A DNA stretch of 64,000 nt from CBDFLT01 sp965249225. Its GTDB lineage: Bacteria > Chloroflexota > Dehalococcoidia > Lucifugimonadales > G963668185. The position numbers were made by a program, and so were the translations under genes. Location of the stretch: contig CBDFLT010000009.1 in the NCBI GenBank assembly GCA_965249225.1, positions 620,001-684,000 on the forward strand, written 5' to 3'. The notes under the pieces were generated by a model. It made no database searches, was not told where the DNA came from, and saw nothing but the letters and a program-made list of their open reading frames with translations. Below, piece by piece: positions 37,308 through 46,282 of the stretch. The first letter of the stretch is position 1. Every line of letters starts with the position of its first letter.

Positions 37308-38597
37308 CTACCCGGACTGAACGGTCGCAGGCTCCCACTCCGACGGCTGAGCTTGACCTCCCACCTGGCTTAAATACCAGTTTATAAAGGAAACGGTCCA
37401 TGACTCCACATCGGCGTAAGCGGCTGGCCGATAGCGGCTGGAGCTTATCCCGGCCTGCTGGTGTTCGCAAATGCCCCAGTCTTGCGGGCCTGTTATTTTC
37501 CACAACTTCGTCACTTCCGCCAGGTCGTAATCGACACCCTCGACCGCGTCTCCACGGACCAGCCACTGCTGCTGCAGCCTGGTTACCGTCGGCGTCACAG
37601 GGGTGAAACACATCATGAAGCCGTGGTCTACGCTGAGCTCGACGCTAAATGTGGGAAGGACGGTTGTGCTCACATAGTCAACGCCTTCCAGGCCCTCGAA
37701 TCGGCCCATCGGCGGCGCCACCAACTTACCGTCCAAGGTGAGGCTTTCGTGGTCGGCCGCGAGGGGGACGCGAGACGCGTGGTACCACTCGTCGGTCCCA
37801 TCTCTGGGATAGTCCCCAAATGGAAGCCAGTCCTCAAAGGGAAGTCCCATTTCCTTCCATCGAGGCTCCGCCATCTTAGCAAGCCGTTGCTCTTCCTCTC
37901 TAAGCCTCTCGGAGCCTACTCCAGCCGACCACGCCAAGGCAGAACAAAGCTCGGGGTGCGTGGGGCCGCAGTGATAACACTCGCGGTAGTTCTCGGCGAG
38001 GAGTTTCCAGTTGGCCTTGATGTCGAGGTATTCCGTGTGGCATACCTTGGCGTTGTTGATGTCGTGTGGCTCTAAGTACGCCCCGAGGAGGCTTCCAGCT
38101 GGCTCGAAGTCGACCGGGTCGTCGGACAGGCTGAAGAAGATGAACCCCTCTAAGACCTCCACGGGCGCGCGGTGGAGCCCGAACCGCGACTTGTCGAAGT
38201 CCTCGGGAAACAGCCTGGCGTGCTTAAGCGTTCCGTCCCGCTTGTAGACCCAGGCGTGGTAGGGGCACACCAGGTTGCCCATGTGGCCGGTCTCTTCCCA
38301 GCAGATCTGCGAACCCCGATGGCGGCAGACGTTGTACAGGGCGCGCACCTGGTGGTCATCGCCCCGCATGATGATCAGCGATTCGTTCTGGACGTTCCGG
38401 AGGAAGTAGTCGCCCGGATTCGGTATCTGGCTGACATGGCCCGCGTAGAGCCAGTACTTGCCGAATACATTCTTCATATCCAGCTCGAAGATCTCCGGAT
38501 CGGTGTAGAACGCCTGATCCAGCGTCCACCCCGGACGATGCTTCTCGATCAACCCATGGACTCTGCCGTTGGCTTGACCGTTAGTACGTCTTACCAC
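37308..38597 (-). CDS. Rieske-type oxygenase, paralog 2
   Basis: A 429-residue oxygenase with the same Rieske motif and iron site (NYRECYHCGPTHPEL) as paralog 1, clearly a gene duplication. It carries a four-residue insertion (DWLP) in the central region. The GTG at 38597, preceded by AAGGAGGGG, matches the start of paralog 1; an in-frame ATG 17 codons earlier gives a cysteine-rich extension with no counterpart. The palindromic terminator downstream suggests that it is transcribed separately from paralog 1. Confidence 0.9.
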   Translation of the reverse strand: MVRRTNGQANGRVHGLIEKHRPGWTLDQAFYTDPEIFELDMKNVFGKYWLYAGHVSQIPNPGDYFLRNVQNESLIIMRGDDHQVRALYNVCRHRGSQICWEETGHMGNLVCPYHAWVYKRDGTLKHARLFPEDFDKSRFGLHRAPVEVLEGFIFFSLSDDPVDFEPAGSLLGAYLEPHDINNAKVCHTEYLDIKANWKLLAENYRECYHCGPTHPELCSALAWSAGVGSERLREEEQRLAKMAEPRWKEMGLPFEDWLPFGDYPRDGTDEWYHASRVPLAADHESLTLDGKLVAPPMGRFEGLEGVDYVSTTVLPTFSVELSVDHGFMMCFTPVTPTVTRLQQQWLVRGDAVEGVDYDLAEVTKLWKITGPQDWGICEHQQAGISSSRYRPAAYADVESWTVSFINWYLSQVGGQAQPSEWEPATVQSG

Positions 38598-38762
38598 CGG
38601 ACCCCTCCTTAAGCATTTCGAGCCGGAACACCTACAACCCGGCATCAAGCGCAGAAATCACCCGGCTAGTATACACCACCCACGATGGGGTGAAAACGAC
38701 ACCACGACGAGTATGGTGTTGAGCGTTTGACGACCCTGGGACATGGCGCTAGTATCTCGCCA

Positions 38763-38802
38763 TCAGGACGTGGAGGTCGCCGGTTCGAACCCAGTCACCC
38801 CG
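38763..38802 (+). pseudogene. tRNA-Pro-like 3' fragment
   Basis: AGGACGTGGAGG, then GGTTCGAACCCAGTCACCCC, matches the anticodon-stem 3' strand, variable loop, T-arm and acceptor 3' strand of the intact tRNA-Pro at 14651, with about four mismatches in 36 positions. The 5' half does not form a matching acceptor stem. It may be a decayed tRNA gene or an old integration-site remnant. Confidence 0.6.
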
Positions 38803-38889
38803 GCGCGAATGCCCCTTCTCCTTCGGCTTTTGGGTCAACACACCAGTTGCCATAAGCAGCACAGCAACGCCGTTGGCCGAGGCAGTCTA

Positions 38890-40077
38890 TTAGATCAGCC
38901 TCACCCTCATTGCCACACTGCCGCCACCGCCGTGGCAGAGGGCAGCAACCCCTGTGGCGAGGCCACGCTCCCTCAGAGCGAATAGGAGTGTGACCAGAAT
39001 GCGGGCGCCGCTGGCGCCAATGGGGTGGCCTAGAGCGATCGCTCCCCCTTTAATGTTGACTTTGTCCCAGTCCCACTCCAGTGCTTTCCCGTTGGCCAGG
39101 ACCTGCGACGCGAAGGCCTCGTTCACCTCCAGGAGGTCGATGTCCTTCAGGGTTAAATCACCTTTCCGAAGGAGGCCGTCAACCGCCATCGCCGGCGCCT
39201 CGAAAAGGCGGGCCGGATCGTTGGCCACGAAGGTGTAGTCTTCGATGCGAGCGATGGGGGTGAGGCCCTGGGCGCGTGCCTGCTCTTCACTGCTGATAAC
39301 CACGGCGGCGGCGCCATCAGAGATCTGAGATGAATTACCTGCGGTTACGGTGCTCTCAGGGGGAAAAGCGGCCGCAAGCTTTGCCAAAGCCTCTAGCGAG
39401 GTATCAGAACGCGGGCCCTCATCGGCATCGACCTCCTGCGGGCCATTTTTACCGTCCGCCAGGATGGGAATGATCTCCTCCTTAAAACTTCCGCTGGCCG
39501 TGGCCTGGACCGCCTTCTGATGGCTTGAGAGGGCAAAGCGGTCCTGCTCGCCCCGGCTGACGCCGAAGGCCGACGCAGTGGTCTCAGCGAGACGGCCCAT
39601 CGGCCGGTCGTTAAAGCAGCACCAGAGCCCGTCATGGACCATCGTGTCCACCAGTTCCCAGTTTCCCAGACGTTTGCCAGATCGACTTCCCTTGAGGACG
39701 TGGGGGGCCTGGCTCATGCTCTCCATGCCACCGGTCACCACTGTCTGCACGTCCCCCGCCTTGATCATCTGGGCTCCCAGTATCACCGCCATCAGCCCTG
39801 AGGCGCACACCTTGTTTATCGTGACGGCGGGACACGTCTCTGGCAGCTCCGCATATATGGCGGCTTGCCGGGCGGGAGACTGACCTAGCCCCGCCGGAAG
39901 CACGTTTCCCATGATCGTGTAGTCCACTTGGTCGTGTTCCACCCCCGCACGCTCCAGTGCCGCGCGGATAGCCGAGGCGCCCAGCAAAGGGGCCTGCACG
40001 TCGGATAGACTGCCTCCCAGCTTGCCTATGGGCGTTCGGGCACCCCCGAGGATGACTACCGAGTCAGATTGTCCCAT
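38890..40077 (-). CDS. Acetyl-CoA C-acetyltransferase (thiolase)
   Basis: A 395-residue thiolase-fold enzyme that joins or cleaves acyl-CoA and acetyl-CoA. The nucleophilic cysteine is in INKVCASGLMAV (C91). The other active-site motifs are NEAFASQVLANGKALEW, GHPIGASGARI with the catalytic histidine, and LCHGGGGSVAM with the second cysteine. It belongs to the degradative or acetoacetyl-CoA-forming group. It is followed upstream by an acyl-CoA synthetase gene on the same strand (105-bp gap), suggesting one fatty-acid or ketone-body pathway with the acetoacetyl-CoA synthetase across the divergent region. Confidence 0.94.
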   Translation of the reverse strand: MGQSDSVVILGGARTPIGKLGGSLSDVQAPLLGASAIRAALERAGVEHDQVDYTIMGNVLPAGLGQSPARQAAIYAELPETCPAVTINKVCASGLMAVILGAQMIKAGDVQTVVTGGMESMSQAPHVLKGSRSGKRLGNWELVDTMVHDGLWCCFNDRPMGRLAETTASAFGVSRGEQDRFALSSHQKAVQATASGSFKEEIIPILADGKNGPQEVDADEGPRSDTSLEALAKLAAAFPPESTVTAGNSSQISDGAAAVVISSEEQARAQGLTPIARIEDYTFVANDPARLFEAPAMAVDGLLRKGDLTLKDIDLLEVNEAFASQVLANGKALEWDWDKVNIKGGAIALGHPIGASGARILVTLLFALRERGLATGVAALCHGGGGSVAMRVRLI

Positions 40078-40182
40078 TCTTTTCCTCCACCAGGGCTTGG
40101 CTCTTTGGAACCCCTAAAAGGGGACTGACGGACTACGGCTCAAGGCCCCTACGGTTTGCCGAGAATGTCTCCTGAATGCGCA

Positions 40183-41778
40183 CTAGGAAGAGGCCGCCGA
40201 CTCCTGCCCCTTGCGCCTGGCAAGCTCCTCTTGGCGCAGTATGTGCTTCTGAGTCTTCCCGACAGAGGTGCGTGGGAAGTCGTCCCGAAACTCCACGAAC
40301 TCAGGAACCCGGAACTTGGACAGCCTAGCCTTGCAGAACTCGATTATCTCCTCTTCCGCGACCGTATGTCCTTCTTTGAGAATGACGAAAGCCTTGAGGG
40401 CCTCGTCCCGTATGGGGTCCGGCACCCCCACGACGGCAGCGTCCGCTACGCTGGGATGCTGCTTGATGATCATCTCCACCTCACCGGCGGCCACGTTTTC
40501 CCCGCCCCGCTTGATCATGTCCTTGGCCCGGTCCACAAACCGGAAGTAGCCGTCCTCGTTCACCTCTGCGATATCGCCGGTCCACAGCCATCCGTCCCTG
40601 ATGGCCTCCGCCGTGGCATCCGGGTTTTTGAAGTACCCTTTCATGATGGTCCAACCGGGCTCGCCGGACACCAGGAGCTGGCCGGGAACACCCGGCGGCA
40701 CGTCGTTGCCCTCGTCGTCCACGACTCTGCACTCGTAGCCCAGAGTCACCGTGCCCATGGTCATATTATCTCTGGTGTAGTCCAGAGGGTTGGCCAGCGG
40801 ATGGCCCATGGTCTCCGTCATGCCGTAGATCTGCATCAGGGGTGCGCCAAATCGCTCGTGCCACTCCTCAAGCTGGGTCTCGGTTACGTTCTGGGCGAAG
40901 ATCACCAGTCGTAGCTGGTTGTTCTTGTCCGTTGGGTCCTTGGGTTGCGCCAAGACCATCCTGATCGGAGCGGCGAAAAGGCTGGCCACCGTGCACCGGT
41001 GGCGAATGGCCTGCGTCATGAACCGGGAAGCGCTGAACCGCGGCATAAGGGCGACGCTGGCGCCCACGATTAGCGCGGTCATAAAGGAGTAGTACTGAGC
41101 GTTTCCGTGGAACAGGGGCAGCGTCACCAGGTGGCGGTCGTCGGAAGCCAGGCGCATCAGCTTGGACACCACCTCACCCACGTAGATGTAGTTGGCGTGA
41201 GTCACCAGCACACCCTTGGGCCGGCTCGTGGTGCCGGAGGTGTAGAGGATGGCGGCCTCATTGACGGGCTCCAGTGGGACCTGGGCCAGCTCGTCAGGCT
41301 GGGCCTCGACAAGTTCGGAGAATGGCACTACACCGGAAGGCGTCTGGTCGGACCCGCACAGGACCACTTGGCGTATACCGGGGCAGGAGTCGCGGATGGC
41401 CTCCACCGATGGCAGGAGATCGGGCTGAGTTACGGAGACCACACTCTCCGAGTGGTCCACCGGGTAGCTGAGCTCGTCGGGTGGCGATAAGGGGTTGGTG
41501 GGGACCATCACCGCGCCAAGTTTGGCGGTGGCGTACCAGAAGAACAGGAACTCCGGCCGGTTGGTCAGGTGCAGGTGGACCTTGTCGCCTTTTTTCACGC
41601 CCAGCTCTAGCAGTCCGTTGGCGGTGCGGTTCACCATCTGATTGAACTGCCCGTAGGTGAACGATTGGACATGCTCGTCCTGGTCCTCGAAAGTGAGGAA
41701 AGTCTTGTCTGGCAGGGCCTCGGCCTTCTGCTCGAGGGCCATGCGAAGGTTTCGCCTTCCAACTATGGTTATTGACAT
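40183..41778 (-). CDS. Acyl-CoA synthetase (AMP-forming)
   Basis: A 531-residue ANL-superfamily enzyme. The ATP loop is AILYTSGTTSRPKGVLVTHA, the A5-type motif is LMQIYGMTETMGHPL, and WLWTGDIAEVNEDGYFRFVD with KDMIKRGGENVAAGEVE mark the hinge and C-terminal domain. The PRTSVGKTQKHILRQE end carries the catalytic lysine. Substrate range cannot be fixed; crotonobetaine/carnitine-CoA ligase and medium-chain synthetases look similar. It lies divergent to the DUF3179-type gene at 41889. Confidence 0.92.
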   Translation of the reverse strand: MSITIVGRRNLRMALEQKAEALPDKTFLTFEDQDEHVQSFTYGQFNQMVNRTANGLLELGVKKGDKVHLHLTNRPEFLFFWYATAKLGAVMVPTNPLSPPDELSYPVDHSESVVSVTQPDLLPSVEAIRDSCPGIRQVVLCGSDQTPSGVVPFSELVEAQPDELAQVPLEPVNEAAILYTSGTTSRPKGVLVTHANYIYVGEVVSKLMRLASDDRHLVTLPLFHGNAQYYSFMTALIVGASVALMPRFSASRFMTQAIRHRCTVASLFAAPIRMVLAQPKDPTDKNNQLRLVIFAQNVTETQLEEWHERFGAPLMQIYGMTETMGHPLANPLDYTRDNMTMGTVTLGYECRVVDDEGNDVPPGVPGQLLVSGEPGWTIMKGYFKNPDATAEAIRDGWLWTGDIAEVNEDGYFRFVDRAKDMIKRGGENVAAGEVEMIIKQHPSVADAAVVGVPDPIRDEALKAFVILKEGHTVAEEEIIEFCKARLSKFRVPEFVEFRDDFPRTSVGKTQKHILRQEELARRKGQESAASS

Positions 41779-41888
41779 CGCTATCCTCAGGAGCGGACTG
41801 GGTATTATTGTTAGTATAGGACCCTAGCTGTCAATTTTCTGCTGAACTTTGGCGTATCCACCAGCGGTGGCATAGCATCTAAACAAGC

Positions 41889-43043
41889 GTGAAGATGGTA
41901 GTGCATTTGCGATGGAAGTGGCTCGGCATCGTCAGGCGCTCACGCACTGACCTGGCAATGGCCGCGGGCTTTGCCGTGCTCGTCGGCGCGGCCTGCTCGT
42001 CGGCTGTGGACCCGACCGATGTGACCTTTCCCACACCTGAGAGTCCACCAACCGGCGATGTCTCCCCACCATCCGTGGCCGAGGGCGATGACCCGCTTTT
42101 CTCGCTCTATAGAAGACTTAACCCCAGCGGGCCGAAGGATGTCGCTCTCGAGGGTTTGAGGATCGGACTGCCGCCCGACTCCATCAGGCCGATCTACTCT
42201 CCGACTATCGTTTCGCCGGAGGAGGCCGACATCGCCCCCGACGACCTGGTTATCGGCGTCAGCATCGGCGGTGAGTCCAGGGCCTACCCGGTCGCCCCCT
42301 TGGTGTTCCGGGAGATGGTCAACGATGAGCTGGGGGGTGTGCCAATACTGGTCACGTTTTGACCGATCTGCTACACCGGTCTCGTGCACGACCGGCGGGT
42401 GAATGGGAAGGCGCTGACGTTCGGCAACTTTGGCGCGCTATTCATGAATGCTATGACCTGGTGGGACCACGAGACCTTGAGCATCTGGTCCCAGCCCTGG
42501 GGCAGCGCCATAGACGGCGAACTCAAGGACACCGCGCTCACCCTGATTCCCGCCTCCATAGTCCCCTGGCCCACCTGGCTGCAACAGCACCCGGAGACCA
42601 CGGTGGTCGCGGACGACCTCGGCCGAAAGCTTCTCGCTCCCGGAAATACCATCATCGATGAGTTCGTCGTCGGCGTCGCCCTGGCGGATGCCGCCAAAGC
42701 GTACGATTTCCGGCTGGCGTCCGAGAAGCGCGTCATCAACGACCGCATCGGCGAGCACCCGGTGGCGGTGTTCGTTAGCCCTGACACCCGCGACATCAAG
42801 GTCTATCTAAGGGGATCCGTAGTGGATGACTCTGACGGAGCAGCCTCCTCTGAGCTGCTGTTTGGGGAGGACGACCGCAGACGTATCGTCGATTTGGAGA
42901 CCGGCAGCGTCTGGGATATCGCCCTCGGCCTAGCGATAGACGGGCCGCTCAAGGGGACACTGCTTCAGCAGGTACCGTACGTCACATCCTATGAATGGGC
43001 CTGGCGCGACTTCTTCCCTCATACCACCTTCTACCAGGACTGA
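41889..43043 (+). CDS. DUF3179-type exported lipoprotein, selenoprotein (UGA at residue 158)
   Basis: A 384-residue protein if the TGA at 42360-42362 is read as selenocysteine. It starts (GTG) with an export signal (AMAAGFAVLVGAAC, lipobox-like) and a proline-rich linker. Then comes the DUF3179 fold: DDLVIGVSIGGESRAYPV, VNDELGGVPILVTF, the TGA, PICYTGLVHDRRVNGKALTFG, and a second half-repeat ending HTTFYQD. In this family the sequence after VTY/VTF is normally C-P-x-C, so the UGA falls exactly on the first cysteine and gives U-P-I-C. The frame after it has no stop for 227 codons and keeps family sequence. A 6-bp hairpin follows 13 nt after the UGA. The family's biochemical role is unknown; an extracytoplasmic thiol/selenol redox or metal-binding role is inferred. 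The alternative is a nonsense pseudogene. Confidence 0.82.
42376..42395 (+). promoter_or_regulatory. Predicted bacterial SECIS hairpin (first DUF3179 gene)
   Basis: CCGGTC at 42376-42381 pairs perfectly with GACCGG at 42390-42395 around the loop TCGTGCAC. The stem begins 13 nt and the loop 19 nt after the UGA, within the usual bacterial SECIS distance, and the loop contains GU. It lies within the coding sequence, as bacterial SECIS elements do. Confidence 0.65.
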
Positions 43044-43138
43044 GGCGGGCCGCAATTCAACATGGTGCGATGCGGGCCAAAGTACGCTATCTTGACGGTG
43101 CGAAACGCGTCATCTCAACGTGACGGGGCTTATGGGTC

Positions 43139-45148
43139 ATGGGTGAAAAGGAGCCCGCCGTGCAACACGGGAGGAACGCCCGGAAGATAGCTGAGGGGGC
43201 GCTTCTCTGGGAGCCGTCTAAGCGGCTAAGAGAGGACGCCGCCATCACGCGCTATCTGCGCTGGCTGAAGGATAATCGAGGGCTTCACTTCGGCGACTAC
43301 CGTGATGTTTGGCAGTGGTCCGTCAACGACCTGGAAGGCTTCTGGTCCTCGATATGGGAGTTCTTCGAGGTGAAAGCCCACCGGCCATATCGGCGGGTGC
43401 TGAGTGAACGCCGCATGCCGGGCGCCCGGTGGTTCGAGGGCGCCGAGCTAAATTACGCCGAGCACGCACTCTCGCGACGTGACGAACACCCTGCCGTGAT
43501 CGCCCGCTCAGAGACCCGGCCTCTCGTCTCCCTATCTTACGCGGAGCTATCACGGCATATGGCGGCGGTGGCCGCGAGCCTGAGGCGGCTCGGGGTGCGA
43601 CGGGGTGACCGAGTGGCCGCTTTCATGCCCAACATCCCCGAGACCTTGATCGCCTTTCTCGCCACTGCGAGTATCGGCGCCATCTGGTCTTGCTCTCCCG
43701 CCGAATTCGGCATCCGCACCGTGCTCGACAGGTTTCGACAGATAGAGCCGAAGGTCTTGCTCGCCGTGGATGGCTATCGATACAAAGGCGAGGCGTACGA
43801 CCGTCTTTCCGCGGTAGCCCAGCTAGAGCGCAACCTACCCACGCTGGAGACCACCGTCGTCGTGCCATATCTCAGCGACCGTCCGTCTCTGGACGGCATT
43901 CGCAACGCGAAGGTATGGAATGAGCTGTTGGCCGATACCCATGACCCGGCCTTTGAGCCCGTGCCCTTCGATCATCCCTTATGGATACTTTACTCCTCCG
44001 GCACCACTGGGCTCCCTAAACCCATCGTGCAAGGTCACGGAGGCATCCTACTTGAGCACCTCAAGACCCTCTCACTCCACCTGGACCTCAGCCCAGAGGA
44101 CCGGTTCTTTTGGTTTACCACCACCGGCTGGATGATGTGGAACTTCTTGATAAGCGGGCTGCTTCTGGACGCGACTGTGGTGCTATATGACGGGCACCCC
44201 AGTCACCCCGACATGGGAGCGTTGTGGCGTGTGGCCCAGGAGACGGAAACAACGTACTTTGGCGTCAGCGCCTCCTATGTTCAGTCCTGTATGAAGTCCG
44301 GTGTTGAGCCGGCTCGGGAATTCGACCTGAGTCGCCTTAAAGGGGTGGGCTCGACGGGCGCGCCTTTACCCCCGGAGGGCTTCCAGTGGATATACGATAG
44401 GGTCAAGTCAGACCTCTTGCTCAACTCGTTCTGCGGGGGAACGGACCTGTGTACCGGGGTTCTGGGAGCCTGTCCTATTCTCCCTGTCCGCGCGGGCGAG
44501 ATCCCCTGCCGGTTATTAGGCGCCTCGGTGGAGTCTTATGACGAGCAGGGGGCCTCTGCAGTGGATCGAGTGGGGGAGCTTGTGATAACCGAGCCCATGC
44601 CATCGATGCCTCTATTCTTCTGGAACGATCCACACGGCCGCCGCTATCGGGAGAGCTACTTTGAGATGTTCCCGGGTGTCTGGCGACATGGTGACTGGAT
44701 AAAGGTCACAAGCCGAGGCAGCTGTGTTATCTATGGCCGCTCGGATGCGACCCTCAACCGCGGCGGCGTTCGAATGGGCACCAACGAGTTCTATAGGGTT
44801 GTTGAAGAGATGCCCGAGGTACTGGATAGCCTGGTGGTGGATACGGGCGAGCTTGGCAGGGAGGGGAGGTTGCTGCTGTTCATAGTGCCGCGGGACGATC
44901 TGGTCCTGGACGAAGGGCTAAAGGGTCGAGTCAACGAGAAGCTCAGCCAAGAGCTTTCACCGCGCCACGTGCCTGACGAGATTTATGCCATCTCCGAGGT
45001 ACCCTATACCCTCAACGGCAAGAAGGTGGAGGTTCCGGCCAAGCGCATCCTAACGGGAACACCTGTGGAAAAGGCTATCAGTCGGGATGCTATGAGCAAC
45101 CCAGACGCTCTTCGCTACTTCATCGAGCTGTTCCAGAACCTGGGGTAA
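43139..45148 (+). CDS. Acetoacetate--CoA ligase
   Basis: A 669-residue ANL-superfamily ligase of the acetoacetyl-CoA synthetase type: N-terminal ACAS-like segment (YRDVWQWSVNDLEGFWSSIW), ATP loop WILYSSGTTGLPKPIVQGHG, FCGGTDLCTGVLGACPILPV, and the C-terminal hinge HGDWIKVTSRGSCVIYGRSD with TLNRGGVRMGTNEFYRVVE. The C-terminal lysine is in VPYTLNGKKVEVPAKRIL. It activates acetoacetate, which links it to the thiolase on the other strand. Length is typical for the family. Confidence 0.94.
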   Translation: MGEKEPAVQHGRNARKIAEGALLWEPSKRLREDAAITRYLRWLKDNRGLHFGDYRDVWQWSVNDLEGFWSSIWEFFEVKAHRPYRRVLSERRMPGARWFEGAELNYAEHALSRRDEHPAVIARSETRPLVSLSYAELSRHMAAVAASLRRLGVRRGDRVAAFMPNIPETLIAFLATASIGAIWSCSPAEFGIRTVLDRFRQIEPKVLLAVDGYRYKGEAYDRLSAVAQLERNLPTLETTVVVPYLSDRPSLDGIRNAKVWNELLADTHDPAFEPVPFDHPLWILYSSGTTGLPKPIVQGHGGILLEHLKTLSLHLDLSPEDRFFWFTTTGWMMWNFLISGLLLDATVVLYDGHPSHPDMGALWRVAQETETTYFGVSASYVQSCMKSGVEPAREFDLSRLKGVGSTGAPLPPEGFQWIYDRVKSDLLLNSFCGGTDLCTGVLGACPILPVRAGEIPCRLLGASVESYDEQGASAVDRVGELVITEPMPSMPLFFWNDPHGRRYRESYFEMFPGVWRHGDWIKVTSRGSCVIYGRSDATLNRGGVRMGTNEFYRVVEEMPEVLDSLVVDTGELGREGRLLLFIVPRDDLVLDEGLKGRVNEKLSQELSPRHVPDEIYAISEVPYTLNGKKVEVPAKRILTGTPVEKAISRDAMSNPDALRYFIELFQNLG

Positions 45149-45414
45149 TGAACGCTCCCGCTGGGAGCCTGCGCCGCCCGTCTTCACCGTAGCCCTTACC
45201 CACCTTGTCTTACCTTTGCACTCGCAAGAGTGTAACGCGGTCACTAGGCCCGTGGCCCCACCAGCCCCCTGGGATTATTTACCCACCCACCCTGGGACCC
45301 TGGACTCATTTCATCAAAGGAATGGCGCTTTAACCTGTGAGCGCCAAATTGACAATTGAGGGTGGCGATCTGCCCTATCGCTATAGAAACTTGAGGAATC
45401 GAGGAGGCGACGTG

Positions 45415-46251
45415 ATGGGATTTCTGGATGTTAGGAAACGCTTTAAATTGACCTGGCTAGCCATGCTGGCAGTGCTCCCTATTCTGCTGGCTGCCTGCGG
45501 CGACGGGGTGTCGGACGAGGAGTTCGCGGCGGTCCAGGGGGACTTGCAGGCCGCGCAGGCCCAGGCACAAACGGCGCAGGCACGCGTCGCGGAGCTTCAG
45601 CAGCGGTTGGACCGAGGGGCGGCCATCACGGAGGTGGTTGATGCCATTTTCGCCGGCTTTGGGCCACCGCCGGAGGCCATCTTGGAATTCTCCGCCTTGA
45701 TTCAGGCCTCTGGCGACCCGACGTTGCTGGCCGGGTATGCGGAAATCGTCGACGCTATTCTGGCAAGCGGAGGTCCTCCCCCGCAGGAGGCTTTGAGTCA
45801 GGCGGCAGCCAAGGTTCAGGCTTCCGGAAACGCGCAGGTCGTGGAAAAGTTCCAGGAGTTCCTAGAGGCGGTGGCGCGAGGTGAAGGCGGGGCAGCGTTC
45901 GTGGAGTTGGCCGCCCTCATCCAAGCCTCGGGTGACCCCGCTCTCCAAGCGGCGTTCGTCGAATTCAATGAGGCCAGCCCGGAGGGAGAGCCACCTTTCG
46001 AGCTGTTTGAGGAATTCGAGGGCCTGATTCGTGCATCGGGAAATGAGGAGATTCTCGAGGCTTGGGAGCAGCTGGGCGAGCCTTCACTCGAATTCCTCGA
46101 AGAGGTTGGGGCGAAACTAACGGCTGTTGAAGACCCATCCCTTGACGCTCTATGGGAGACGGCGGTCCAGTCTGAGGGCGAGGAGTTCGACTCCTTTTAC
46201 GATGGCCTATTTGATGCCCTGAAAGAGACGGTGACCCAGGAACCCAATTAG
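45415..46251 (+). CDS. Lipoprotein with coiled coil and internal repeats
   Basis: A 278-residue exported lipoprotein: signal LAMLAVLPILLAAC with lipobox LAAC, then GVSDEEFAAVQGDLQAAQAQ, a short coiled coil rich in A and Q. The rest is built from diverged repeats with the core (A/G)LIQASGDPxLxxxFxE: seen as SALIQASGDPTLLAGYAEI, AAKVQASGNAQVVEKFQEF, AALIQASGDPALQAAFVEF and EGLIRASGNEEILEAWEQL. No family is recognised. GAGGAGG lies 7 nt before the chosen ATG; a GTG further upstream gives a tail before the signal peptide and is less likely. Its N-terminal module resembles that of the lipoprotein at 49927. Confidence 0.82.
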   Translation: MGFLDVRKRFKLTWLAMLAVLPILLAACGDGVSDEEFAAVQGDLQAAQAQAQTAQARVAELQQRLDRGAAITEVVDAIFAGFGPPPEAILEFSALIQASGDPTLLAGYAEIVDAILASGGPPPQEALSQAAAKVQASGNAQVVEKFQEFLEAVARGEGGAAFVELAALIQASGDPALQAAFVEFNEASPEGEPPFELFEEFEGLIRASGNEEILEAWEQLGEPSLEFLEEVGAKLTAVEDPSLDALWETAVQSEGEEFDSFYDGLFDALKETVTQEPN

Positions 46252-46282
46252 TGTGAATGACCTTAGAGAAAGGAGAGGAATC

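Noticed and set aside
44198..44212. Further tRNA-Pro-like att fragment (CCCAGTCACCCCGAC)
   Set aside because: It lies inside the acetoacetyl-CoA ligase coding frame and no other tRNA sequence surrounds it. It warns that short matches of this kind can be chance.
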